From Ruminiclostridium sp. (GTDB lineage Bacteria; Bacillota; Clostridia; Oscillospirales; Ruminococcaceae), in assembly GCA_017635095.1 (NCBI GenBank), contig JAGBMA010000178.1, positions 1-56,914 of the forward strand: 56,914 nt of DNA, written 5' to 3'. The notes beneath the pieces were generated by a model, which worked only from the letters and a program-made list of their open reading frames with translations, did not search any database and was not told the DNA's origin. This document shows positions 1 to 7,258 of the stretch, in pieces. Position 1 is the first letter of the stretch; every line of letters begins with the position of its first letter. The translations under genes and the position numbers were made by a program.

Positions 1-150
1 AGGCTGGTAGCCGGGCAGCAGCCCGTCAGGGGCGGTTGCCCGTGCTGCCTGACTATCACAAATATCGAGGCTCGCTGTCAATAGGAACGTGGAATAAATT
101 ATCGCCCAAAAATCATTACGATTTTCGGAGTAGAACCTTTTGAGCCGCAG
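1..150. other. Left edge, no gene recognised
   Basis: No reading frame here looks like a known protein end. Positions 14-49 can fold into a GC-rich hairpin (GGCAGCA paired with TGCTGCC, with an inner GGGC/GCCC pair), but no T-run follows, so I do not call it a terminator. It may be the edge of an upstream feature cut by the window. Confidence 0.4.
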
Positions 151-153
151 GTA

Positions 154-182
154 TTGACATTTACTGCCAGACATGATATAAT
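154..182 (+). promoter_or_regulatory. Sigma-A promoter of the cobalamin uptake operon
   Basis: TTGACA (154-159) and TATAAT (177-182) are separated by exactly 17 bp, with a TGA just before the -10 that makes it an extended -10. Predicted transcription start is near 189, immediately at the riboswitch. Confidence 0.85.
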
Positions 183-184
183 TG

Positions 185-281
185 TTCCCGTAAAAAGCGG
201 ACATTCTGAGAGAAGTGCGGTGAAAATCCGCCGCAGCAGTCACTGCCGTCAAAGCCGGATCGCTCGGTGCCCGCCCGGGAA
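185..281 (+). promoter_or_regulatory. Cobalamin riboswitch (compact type)
   Basis: The region contains the B12-box-like core GGTGAAAATCC (near 219-229), followed by a CACTGC element and a GCCGGAT...GCCCGCC segment that resembles the 3' part of cobalamin aptamers. TTCCCG at 185-190 can pair with CGGGAA at 276-281 to close the domain. At about 100 nt it is shorter than the classical 200-nt B12 element, which suggests a compact (class II-like) version. It precedes an ECF operon whose S component looks like CbrT, which fits cobalamin control. The aptamer class is inferred by eye; a covariance-model search would settle it. Confidence 0.75.
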
Positions 282-316
282 AACGCATTTTCGGACAACG
301 GAAAATGTGCCGATGT

Positions 317-342
317 GCTTTCCTTAAAAGGAAAGCTTTTTT
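317..342 (+). terminator. Riboswitch expression-platform terminator
   Basis: GCTTTCC (317-323), a TTAAAA loop and GGAAAGC (330-336) form a perfect 7-bp stem directly followed by six T residues. It lies between the aptamer and the first gene, as expected for a transcriptional OFF switch when cobalamin is bound. Another hairpin at about 285-310 (GCATTTTC with GAAAATGTGC) could take part in the alternative fold. Confidence 0.8.
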
Positions 343-369
343 GTTGCAAAAAGAAAGGAAGATAAAACC

Positions 370-1260
370 ATGAAAAAGATCGTTTCTGCTGCGGCTGTAC
401 TCGCAGCAATGAGTATGCTCAGCGTATCCGCTTTCGCAGATGTTTATGTTACTATCTCAGATGACAGCGGAAAGCTTGTTGTAGCCCTTGAGCCCACCGA
501 GCTCAGCGACGCTGACGGCGACGGAAAACTCACCGTAAACGACGCACTTTATAACGCACATGAAGCTCTGTTTGACGGCGGAGCAGCAGCAGGCTACGGC
601 TCCGAATCCGGGGACTACGGACTTATGCTCACAAAGCTCTGGGGAGTTGAAAACGGCGGCAGCTACGGCTACTATGTGAACAACGCCTCCGCAATGAGCC
701 TTGCCGATGAGATAAACGACGGCGACACCGTAAACGCTTTTGTTTTTACTGACACAGCCGCTTTTTCCGATACATACTGCTACTTCGACTCAAACCGGAT
801 CGACTGCTCCGACTCAGCTCCGGACTCTTCAGTAACTACAGAACTTACGCTTACTGCAGCAACTTTCGACGAGAACTGGGCACCGATCAGCGTGCCCGTT
901 GCCGGTGCCACTATCACCATAAACGGCGAAAAGACCGACTTCGTAACAGATGAAAACGGCTGGGTAAGCGTTGACCTCCCCAAGGAGGACGGACAATACA
1001 CAGTAAGCGCAGTCTCCGACACACAGACTCTCGTTCCCCCCGTGTGCATCGTGACCGTTTCCTATGCGGAAGATCTGACTGTTCCCGAGGGTACACCGAA
1101 CGACAATGCACTCGACACCGCCCCGTCGGCAGGAAATGTTGACGCAGCAACAGACAGCTCAAAGGGCTCTCCTGACACAGGTATCGCCGATGTCGCTGCA
1201 GTTGCCGGTATTGCGGTAATAGCTGCAGGCGCGTTCGTCCTTTCCAGGAACAGAAAGTAA
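370..1260 (+). CDS. Secreted, cell-surface protein with transcobalamin-like (DUF4430-type) domain
   Basis: This 296-residue protein has a signal peptide ending about residue 23. Residues 26-130 resemble the DUF4430/transcobalamin C-terminal fold, with a short TAT-like beta pattern and a YGYYVNN segment followed by a DGDTV turn. A perfect EF-hand/dockerin-style calcium loop, DADGDGKLTVND, sits at residues 47-58. Residues 155-235 look like an Ig-type carboxypeptidase-regulatory domain. The C-terminus carries SPDTG (267-271), a hydrophobic helix and SRNRK, a non-canonical sortase-like anchor. The start follows a clear AAAGGAAG ribosome binding site. As the first gene behind a cobalamin riboswitch and upstream of an ECF transporter, it probably captures cobalamin or a related corrinoid at the surface. 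That role is inferred from domain type and context. Confidence 0.75.
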   Translation: MKKIVSAAAVLAAMSMLSVSAFADVYVTISDDSGKLVVALEPTELSDADGDGKLTVNDALYNAHEALFDGGAAAGYGSESGDYGLMLTKLWGVENGGSYGYYVNNASAMSLADEINDGDTVNAFVFTDTAAFSDTYCYFDSNRIDCSDSAPDSSVTTELTLTAATFDENWAPISVPVAGATITINGEKTDFVTDENGWVSVDLPKEDGQYTVSAVSDTQTLVPPVCIVTVSYAEDLTVPEGTPNDNALDTAPSAGNVDAATDSSKGSPDTGIADVAAVAGIAVIAAGAFVLSRNRK

Positions 1261-2897
1261 TGAAAAAACGCATAATCTCACTGATCCTTGCAATAGTAAC
1301 AGCCGCGTCCGCTTTGTCGTGCGCGGCTTTTGCCGGTTCAGACGAAATTTCTGAGGCAGAAGAAGCCATAAGCGGCATAATCGCATATGAACTGCAAGCC
1401 AGCGGCGCCGCAGATATTCAGGATTGGATAGACGCAAGCCTTACAGAAAACGCCGGGAAAAGCTCGGAGTGGTTTGCTATAGCTTTGGCGCAGGACGACA
1501 CAGAAAATGCCGATCTCACCGGCTACAGGAATGCCCTTGAAAAATATATTGCAGAGACCGATGTAAGATCGGCGACCTCGCGTATGAAAAACGCGCTTGC
1601 GCTGCTTGCAGTCTCCGGAAGCAGGCAGCTTGCAGATGAAGCCGCCGAAAGCTCTGTTGGAGAACAGGGTGTAATGAGCCTTATCTACGGGCTGCATCTT
1701 CTGAACAACGGCTGCAGCTGCACAAAGTACACGGTTTCATCGCTCACCGACGAACTGCTTTCCATGCAGTTCGATGACGGCGGTTGGGCAATTATGGGTG
1801 AAAACGGGGACATCGACGTTACGGCTATGGCAGTCCAGGCTCTTGCACCGCAGTATGATACCAGTGATCCTGTCCGGTCGTCGGTGGACAAGGCTCTCGG
1901 GTTTCTGTCCGCAAAACAGCAGGACGACGGAGGTTATGTGAGCTTCGGAACGCCCAATCCGGAAAGTGCGGCACAGGTACTTATAGCAGTCTCCGCCGTG
2001 GGACTCAATGTGACCGATCCCCGCTTCATCAAGAACGGCAGCAGTCTCATCGACGGCATTCTCAAATACCGTCTTGACGACGGAAGCTTCTGTCATTCCG
2101 AGGGCGGAGATACAAATGATACTGCCACAGTTCAGGCTCTTCTGTCACTCGAAGCATACGTTCTTATGCAGCGTTCGGGAAAACGGCTTTATGATATGCC
2201 GCGCGAGGAAGTTCCCATTACCTCTGAACCCGAACAGACAACAGCAGCCGTCTCGCCCTCTGCCGTACAACCTGTTACCATAGCTGCATCAGATGAACAG
2301 CTCCCGCAAGCACAGACGTCCGGAAGTTACAAACCTGCCGCATACTGCATAACAGCGGCCGCCGCTATTATTGCGTGCATAATACTGTTCATGCTGAAAA
2401 AGCGTCGTGTCTCCAATTTTATTGCCGTAGTTATAATTGCAGGTCTTGCATCTGCGTTCATATTCTTTACCGATTTCCGCAGCAGCGAAGATTATTACAG
2501 CTCTTCATCTGTTCACAAAGAAAACGCGATAGGTACAGTAACGATGACAGTGCGCTGTGATACACTTATCGGGAAAAGCAGCTCGGAGTATGTTCCGGAC
2601 AACGGGATCATACTCGATACGACCTCGTTCGAGATAGCCGAAGGAGACACGGTTTATGACATACTCACTGAAGCTGCAAAAAAATACAACATTCAGCTCC
2701 AGGTCAACGGGAACTATATTGCCGGTATAGCATATCTTTATGAATACGACTACGGCGATCTTTCCGGCTGGATCTACCATGTGAACGGCGATTCACCGTT
2801 TGTGATGTGCTCGGATTACAAGCTTTCCGACGGCGATGTCATCGAATGGCTCTACACCTGTGAGCTCGGCAACGACCTTACGACAGATCAACAATAA
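1260..2897 (+). CDS. Intrinsic-factor/transcobalamin-like membrane protein, putative cobalamin capture
   Basis: The protein has 545 residues with a signal sequence at 1-26. Residues about 60-310 form alpha-helical repeats with recurring DDGG(W/Y) motifs near 170, 220 and 272, typical of prenyltransferase/squalene-cyclase alpha/alpha toroids. A Pro/Thr-rich linker follows, then two transmembrane helices (about 359-380 and 386-405) joined by KKRR, and finally a DUF4430/transcobalamin-like domain (about 424-540) with the GWIYHVNG motif. In animal transcobalamin and intrinsic factor an alpha6/alpha6 barrel and a C-terminal beta domain of this type clamp cobalamin between them. Here both would lie outside, tethered by a membrane hairpin. 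It overlaps the previous stop (TAATG), so the genes are translationally coupled. The ligand is inferred from the riboswitch and transporter context. Confidence 0.75.
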   Translation: MKKRIISLILAIVTAASALSCAAFAGSDEISEAEEAISGIIAYELQASGAADIQDWIDASLTENAGKSSEWFAIALAQDDTENADLTGYRNALEKYIAETDVRSATSRMKNALALLAVSGSRQLADEAAESSVGEQGVMSLIYGLHLLNNGCSCTKYTVSSLTDELLSMQFDDGGWAIMGENGDIDVTAMAVQALAPQYDTSDPVRSSVDKALGFLSAKQQDDGGYVSFGTPNPESAAQVLIAVSAVGLNVTDPRFIKNGSSLIDGILKYRLDDGSFCHSEGGDTNDTATVQALLSLEAYVLMQRSGKRLYDMPREEVPITSEPEQTTAAVSPSAVQPVTIAASDEQLPQAQTSGSYKPAAYCITAAAAIIACIILFMLKKRRVSNFIAVVIIAGLASAFIFFTDFRSSEDYYSSSSVHKENAIGTVTMTVRCDTLIGKSSSEYVPDNGIILDTTSFEIAEGDTVYDILTEAAKKYNIQLQVNGNYIAGIAYLYEYDYGDLSGWIYHVNGDSPFVMCSDYKLSDGDVIEWLYTCELGNDLTTDQQ

Positions 2898-2910
2898 GTG
2901 TGGTGTTTTT

Positions 2911-3789
2911 ATGAGAGGGTTCAGGGAGCTTGAACCGGTCGTTATAACGATATACTATGTCTGCGTCATCGGAACAGCAATGTTCATAATGCACCCGGTT
3001 ATTATCATACTGTCGCTGCTGGGAGCTGTTGCAATGTTCCTGACGTTTGACAGGAAGCGTAAAGCGGGGCTTCATGTTTCGTTTTTTCTGCTGTTCATGA
3101 TACTCGCGGTCATCAATCCGATATGGTATCACAACGGAGTAACCGTGCTGTTTGTGGTGAACGACAGCCCCATAACCCTTGAAGCGCTGCTATACGGCAT
3201 TTTCGCCGCCGCCATGATAATAGCCGTACTTTACCGTTTCCGCACGTTCACTATGATAATGACTGCGGACAAGCTTATGCACGTTTTCGGGAAACTGTCG
3301 CCGAAGGTATCGCTCATACTTACCATGGCGCTTCGCTACATACCTATGATGCAGCGCCAGACCGTGAAAGTCCGCAGTACCCAGAAAGCACTCGGGATAT
3401 ACAAGGAAGACAATATCGCAGACACGCTCAAAGGCGAAGCCCGGATCTTCTCGATAATGGCAACATGGTCTCTTGAAAACGGGATCATCACCGCCGACAG
3501 CATGGAGGCGCGAGGTTATGGAACACACAGGAGGACTGCGTTTTCGCTCTTTCGATTCCGTGCATCGGACGCGCTGTTCCTTGCGCTGTGCATTATACCG
3601 ACTGCGATAGTTGCAGTATCCGCGGCACTCGGAGAAACAGATTTCGGCTTCTACCCCGCTATGTCGGAAATATCCTGCAGTCCTCTTGCGCTTGCATCAT
3701 ACATATCATACGGCATATTATCGTTTCTGCCCGCTGTACTCGAATGGAAGGAGGGACTGCGTTGGAAATACTTGATATCAAGGGTCTGA
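2911..3789 (+). CDS. ECF transporter T component (CbiQ/CbrV-like)
   Basis: A 292-residue integral membrane protein with about six hydrophobic segments. It carries the coupling-helix signature of ECF T components (A-R-G type) in the segment ENGIITADSMEARGYG near residues 193-208. T components connect the substrate-binding S protein to the cytoplasmic ATPases. The ATG at 2911 is preferred over an in-frame upstream ATG that lies inside the preceding gene. It lies 13 nt after the preceding stop, and its 3' end overlaps the ATPase start. It corresponds to CbrV in lactobacilli if the substrate is cobalamin. Confidence 0.88.
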   Translation: MRGFRELEPVVITIYYVCVIGTAMFIMHPVIIILSLLGAVAMFLTFDRKRKAGLHVSFFLLFMILAVINPIWYHNGVTVLFVVNDSPITLEALLYGIFAAAMIIAVLYRFRTFTMIMTADKLMHVFGKLSPKVSLILTMALRYIPMMQRQTVKVRSTQKALGIYKEDNIADTLKGEARIFSIMATWSLENGIITADSMEARGYGTHRRTAFSLFRFRASDALFLALCIIPTAIVAVSAALGETDFGFYPAMSEISCSPLALASYISYGILSFLPAVLEWKEGLRWKYLISRV

Positions 3790-5384
3790 GCTTCACATAC
3801 CCCCTCGCAGCCGCCCCGGCTCTCCGTAATATCTCGTTCACGGTAAACGAGGGAGATTTCATAGCGGTCTGCGGAGCGACCGGAAGCGGGAAATCAACTC
3901 TGCTGCGAATGATCAAGCCCGCACTTGCGCCCCTCGGTGAAGTTACAGGGGATATAAAGTTCAAAGGCAGTCCCGTGAGCGAATGTGAGACATCTCAGAT
4001 CGGTTTTGTGATGCAGGATCCCGACCACCAGATCGTTACGGACAAGGTATGGCACGAACTTGCATTCGGGCTCGAAAACCTTGGCGTGCCACAGCCTGCA
4101 ATGACGAGACGCACGGCAGAAATGGCAAGCTATTTCGGCATCGGTGATAAGTTTGACCGGAATATCTCCGAGCTTTCCGGCGGTCAGAAACAGCTCATAA
4201 ATCTTGCCGCCGTCATGGTCACGGAGCCGGAAATGCTCATTCTCGACGAACCCACCGCACAGCTTGACCCGATAACCGCTTCCGATCTGATAAACACCGT
4301 AAAGAAGCTCAACCGCGATCTTGCCCTCACTGTCATTATTGCCGAGCACAGGCTCGAAGACGTAATCCCGGTATGCGACAAGCTTCTCGTGATAGAAAAC
4401 GGGGCTGTGCTCGCTTTCGGAAAGCCCGGGGACGTGCTGCGCCGTCTCTACGGTCACAGCGATATAATGTGCGGTATGCCTGCCGCAGCCCGCATCTCCT
4501 CAATGCTGGGAGAGAAGGAATGCGCGCTCTCCGTAAGAGAAGGCAGAGAACTTGTGCGAAAATACGGGAATAAAAAAACGCTCCCCGGGACGAATACAGA
4601 GGGAGCCTGCAAAAAGAACGCCGTTCTCGTGTTCAAAGACGTTTTCTTCCGCTACGAGCGCAGTTCACCGGATATTCTGAGAGGAACGGGCTTTGATGTT
4701 TACGAGAACGAGATATTCTGCATACTCGGCGGGAACGGCTCAGGAAAAACCACTGCGCTTTCCTGCGCTTCCGGCATTCTTCGTCCATACTCCGGCACGA
4801 TCACCGTATTCGGAAGAAAAATAAAGGACTACAGGAACCAGTCGCTGTACAAAGAATGTCTTGCATTGCTGCCTCAGGACATAAGCACGGTATTTCTGCG
4901 CAATTCCGTCCGCGAGGAACTTGAAGACGCGGGTGGGGATAACGGGGCTCTTCCCTTCGACCTTACCCCTCATCTCGACAAGCACCCCTACGACCTGTCC
5001 GGCGGCGAAAAACAGCTTGTGGCGCTCGCAAAGGTACTTGCCCTGAAGCCGAAACTGCTGCTTCTCGACGAGCCGACAAAAGGACTTGACGCGGCATCAA
5101 AGCAGCGAATGATCGTGCTTCTGCGAAAGCTCACCGAAAACGGCATGACAATCGTAACGGTAACTCACGACGTTGAATTTGCTGCCGAGTGCGCGGACCG
5201 GTGCGCACTTTTCTTCCGCGGCGAAGTTGTGTCTGCCGCAGCTCCGGAGGAGTTCTTCTCGGAGAACAGCTTCTATACAACTGCCGCAAGCAGGATCACC
5301 CGCGGGCATTTCATTAACGCCGTAACAGCCGGAAAAGCCGCGGAACTTTGCAGACTCAACGGAAGAAAGGCGGAAGAAACATGA
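3762..5384 (+). CDS. ECF transporter double ATPase (fused A and A' subunits)
   Basis: This 540-residue protein contains two ABC ATPase domains in tandem. The first has Walker A GATGSGKST (about residue 38), signature LSGGQKQ (about 137) and Walker B LILDEP (about 160). The second has Walker A GGNGSGKTT (about 322), signature LSGGEKQ (about 410) and Walker B LLLDEP (about 433). ECF transporters normally use two ATPases, and here they are one chain, as with CbrU-type proteins. The TTG at 3762 has a GGAGGG ribosome binding site 6 nt upstream; an ATG at 3744 lies before that site and is less likely. The gene overlaps the T component by 28 nt and the S component through an ATGA junction. Confidence 0.9.
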   Translation: MEILDIKGLSFTYPLAAAPALRNISFTVNEGDFIAVCGATGSGKSTLLRMIKPALAPLGEVTGDIKFKGSPVSECETSQIGFVMQDPDHQIVTDKVWHELAFGLENLGVPQPAMTRRTAEMASYFGIGDKFDRNISELSGGQKQLINLAAVMVTEPEMLILDEPTAQLDPITASDLINTVKKLNRDLALTVIIAEHRLEDVIPVCDKLLVIENGAVLAFGKPGDVLRRLYGHSDIMCGMPAAARISSMLGEKECALSVREGRELVRKYGNKKTLPGTNTEGACKKNAVLVFKDVFFRYERSSPDILRGTGFDVYENEIFCILGGNGSGKTTALSCASGILRPYSGTITVFGRKIKDYRNQSLYKECLALLPQDISTVFLRNSVREELEDAGGDNGALPFDLTPHLDKHPYDLSGGEKQLVALAKVLALKPKLLLLDEPTKGLDAASKQRMIVLLRKLTENGMTIVTVTHDVEFAAECADRCALFFRGEVVSAAAPEEFFSENSFYTTAASRITRGHFINAVTAGKAAELCRLNGRKAEET

Positions 5385-6067
5385 TAGCGATAAAAAGCGC
5401 AGGCGCACGCAGCTTCATAAGGATCGCCTTCCCTTTCGTTATAATACCTCTTTTCACCCTGATCGGGACAGTCGTTTTCGACAGCGGCAAGCATCTTGTC
5501 ATATCCCTCGGAGTAACAGCAATGACGCTTCTCGTGTTCGTTTCGGGATACGAGAAAAAAAAGACAGGCACAAGGCGTATGGTGATAGCATCGGTGATGA
5601 TCGCGCTGTGCGTTCTCGGCAGATTTATCCCCATATTCAAGCCGATAACCGCGCTCACAATAATCACCGGAATGTATCTCGGCGGCGAGACCGGATTTCT
5701 TGTGGGGGCGCTCTCGGCCGTCATCTCGAACATCTTTGCAGGTCAGGGACCGTGGACGGCATTCCAGATGCTTGCATGGGGACTAATAGGGCTTATCGCC
5801 GGTACAGCGTCAGTGCCGCTTAAAAGACACCGGTGGCTTTTGCTGACATATGGCGCGGTGACAGGTATCGCCTACTCGTTCATCATGGATATATGGACAA
5901 CTCTCTGGTACAGCGGCGGATTTGACGCTTCCGTATATCTCTCCGCGCTTGTGACAGCTATACCGTACACTGTGAGTTACGCCGTCTCGAACTTTATCTT
6001 TCTGCTTTTTCTTGCAAAACCTTTCGGCGAGAAACTTGAGAGACTGCACATAAAATACGGGATATAA
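5381..6067 (+). CDS. cbrT: ECF transporter S component, probably cobalamin-specific (CbrT-like)
   Basis: A 228-residue protein with about six transmembrane segments. The central block (about residues 88-150) has the pattern of the CbrT/YpdP-like ECF-S group: a GRF(I/V)P turn, GMYLGGETGFLVG, and an NIFAGQGPWTAFQM stretch. S components bind the vitamin and dock on the shared T/A module. Cobalamin is assigned because the operon begins with a cobalamin riboswitch and includes transcobalamin-like proteins; the sequence of the S subunit alone would not prove it. The start overlaps the ATPase stop (ATGA). Confidence 0.8.
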   Translation: MIAIKSAGARSFIRIAFPFVIIPLFTLIGTVVFDSGKHLVISLGVTAMTLLVFVSGYEKKKTGTRRMVIASVMIALCVLGRFIPIFKPITALTIITGMYLGGETGFLVGALSAVISNIFAGQGPWTAFQMLAWGLIGLIAGTASVPLKRHRWLLLTYGAVTGIAYSFIMDIWTTLWYSGGFDASVYLSALVTAIPYTVSYAVSNFIFLLFLAKPFGEKLERLHIKYGI

Positions 6068-6094
6068 CGGTGAAGTGCCGCTATATCCCTTTTT
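6059..6094 (+). terminator. Terminator of the cobalamin operon
   Basis: GGGATATA (6059-6066) pairs with TATATCCC (6082-6089), with an inner CGG/CCG pair, followed by TTTTT. The stem includes the stop codon of the S-component gene. Confidence 0.75.
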
Positions 6095-6144
6095 CCATAT
6101 TTTTTCGTTTTTTCTCCCGTTGAACGCTTTAGGCAATGACCCGC

Positions 6145-6582
6145 TTATGCGCTTTCGTTCCCGAGTATCTTGTAAAGCAGTTTATACAGCGTTCCTGCCT
6201 CCTCGGGAGAGAGCGCGACACAGCACGCTATCTTCGGAGGGATCTCCGCAGCCTGCTCCTTGAGGGCTTCACCTTCATCGGTTATACCTACTATGAGAAC
6301 TCGCTCGTCCTCGGAGGAACGTGTGCGGGTGACGAGCCCCTTCGACTCCAGGCTTTTGAGCACAGGAGTCAGCGTGCCGGAATCAAGGTAAAGCTTCTCG
6401 CCGAGCTCCTTTACACTGACGTGCTTTTTTTCCCACATGACCATCATCACTATGTACTGGGTATAAGTGAGTCCGATCTCGTCGAGATGCGGATGATATT
6501 TCTTCACGATCTCGCGGGAACAGGCGTAAAGCGGAAAGCAAAGCTGGTTCTCCAGTTTCAGCATATCATAATTTTTTTCCAT
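6145..6582 (-). CDS. ohrR: OhrR-type peroxide-sensing MarR regulator
   Basis: A 145-residue winged-helix protein. The N-terminus (MEKNYDMLKLENQLCFPLY) is nearly that of Bacillus OhrR, including the redox-sensing cysteine at position 15. The DNA-reading region contains LYLDSGTLTPVLK and the wing DER motif that are hallmarks of the OhrR branch. Family members repress organic hydroperoxide resistance genes and release DNA when the cysteine is oxidised. It is the second gene of a two-gene operon behind a promoter with OhrR-like operator half-sites, so it probably represses itself and its TSCPD partner. No ohr peroxidase gene is adjacent, which is unusual. Confidence 0.9.
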   Translation of the reverse strand: MEKNYDMLKLENQLCFPLYACSREIVKKYHPHLDEIGLTYTQYIVMMVMWEKKHVSVKELGEKLYLDSGTLTPVLKSLESKGLVTRTRSSEDERVLIVGITDEGEALKEQAAEIPPKIACCVALSPEEAGTLYKLLYKILGNESA

Positions 6583-6592
6583 AGTCCCCTCC

Positions 6593-6853
6593 TTACGCAG
6601 ATCTGCTCTCGTCGTAAGCCTGTCTTACTGCTTTTGCAAGCTGGTCGGCGCATGAGGTGGGACGTCCGTTGCAGGTGTTTCCGCCGAGCTTTTCCTCAAT
6701 GTCGCTTACCGTCATTCCGTCAACGAGCTTGGATATAGCTTTGAGATTGCCGTTGCAGCCGCCCTTGAATGACACTCCGCGGACAACATCGCCGTCAAGA
6801 GTGAAATTTATCTCTGTTGAACATACCATTCTTGTTTTGTATTTGTACTCCAT
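6593..6853 (-). CDS. TSCPD-domain protein
   Basis: An 86-residue protein with four conserved cysteines in the layout of the TIGR03905/TSCPD family: C11, then GGCNGN, then NTCNGRPTSCADQLA. TSCPD domains also occur at the end of class II ribonucleotide reductases, and the short stand-alone proteins are thought to bind metal, but their reaction is not known. It lies 10 nt upstream of ohrR and has its own good promoter, suggesting a link to redox or peroxide stress. Confidence 0.85.
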   Translation of the reverse strand: MEYKYKTRMVCSTEINFTLDGDVVRGVSFKGGCNGNLKAISKLVDGMTVSDIEEKLGGNTCNGRPTSCADQLAKAVRQAYDESRSA

Positions 6854-6897
6854 ATCATTCTCTCCTTACTGCATTTTTATACCGTCTGCTATTGCCT

Positions 6898-6952
6898 CAA
6901 TTAAATTGCTTTCAATTAAATTTATTATACACTATATGCGGGAAAATGTCAA
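6898..6952 (-). promoter_or_regulatory. Promoter and putative OhrR operator of the TSCPD-ohrR operon
   Basis: On the minus strand TTGACA (6947-6952) and TATAAT (6924-6929) are 17 bp apart. Just downstream of the -10 are CAATTAAATTG (6898-6908) and the similar CAATTAAATTT (6913-6923). These resemble the AT-rich inverted repeats bound by OhrR proteins and would block the start site. Confidence 0.75.
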
Positions 6953-6978
6953 GGGGTAAAATTGCAGTTTGTCTTTTG

Positions 6979-7007
6979 TTGACATTTACTTAATTTCGCG
7001 GTATAAT
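6979..7007 (+). promoter_or_regulatory. Sigma-A promoter upstream of the recD2 operon
   Basis: TTGACA (6979-6984), 17-bp spacer, TATAAT (7002-7007). It is divergent from the ohrR promoter, only 26 bp away, so an OhrR-bound complex could affect both. Confidence 0.8.
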
Positions 7008-7096
7008 AAAATGATATGAAATATCAGCCTGTATGCCCGGAGATGAGCTTTGACCGCCGGCGGAAATAATGCATATAATGACACAGGGGTGTTCTT

Positions 7097-7258
7097 ATGC
7101 AGGGTGTTATGTTCTTTCTGACGGTCTTCTGCGGTATCTTCGGCGCTTACATACTTGCGGGAATGATCTTTAACGCGATCATCTCGCTTATCGGAAAAGG
7201 AAGATCGTCAGATGGCGGAAAACACGGAAGAAATAATAACAATAACCGGCACGGCTGA
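7097..7258 (+). CDS. Small membrane protein, 53 residues, overlapping recD2
   Basis: An open frame from ATG 7097 encodes one hydrophobic helix (about residues 4-32) followed by a hydrophilic tail rich in Gly, Asn and Arg. It is the first frame after the promoter at 6979-7007 and overlaps the start of recD2 by 47 nt. The ribosome binding site is weak (GGGGTG 9 nt upstream). I know no family. It may be a genuine small protein or a translated leader. Confidence 0.4.
   Translation: MQGVMFFLTVFCGIFGAYILAGMIFNAIISLIGKGRSSDGGKHGRNNNNNRHG

Noticed and set aside
1-141. Open plus-strand frame at the left edge as the end of a gene
   Set aside because: No recognisable sequence, and the GC-rich hairpin explains the composition better.
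3588-3761. Upstream extension of the ECF ATPase frame
   Set aside because: It lies within the T-component gene, and the ribosome binding site at 3750-3755 points to the TTG at 3762.
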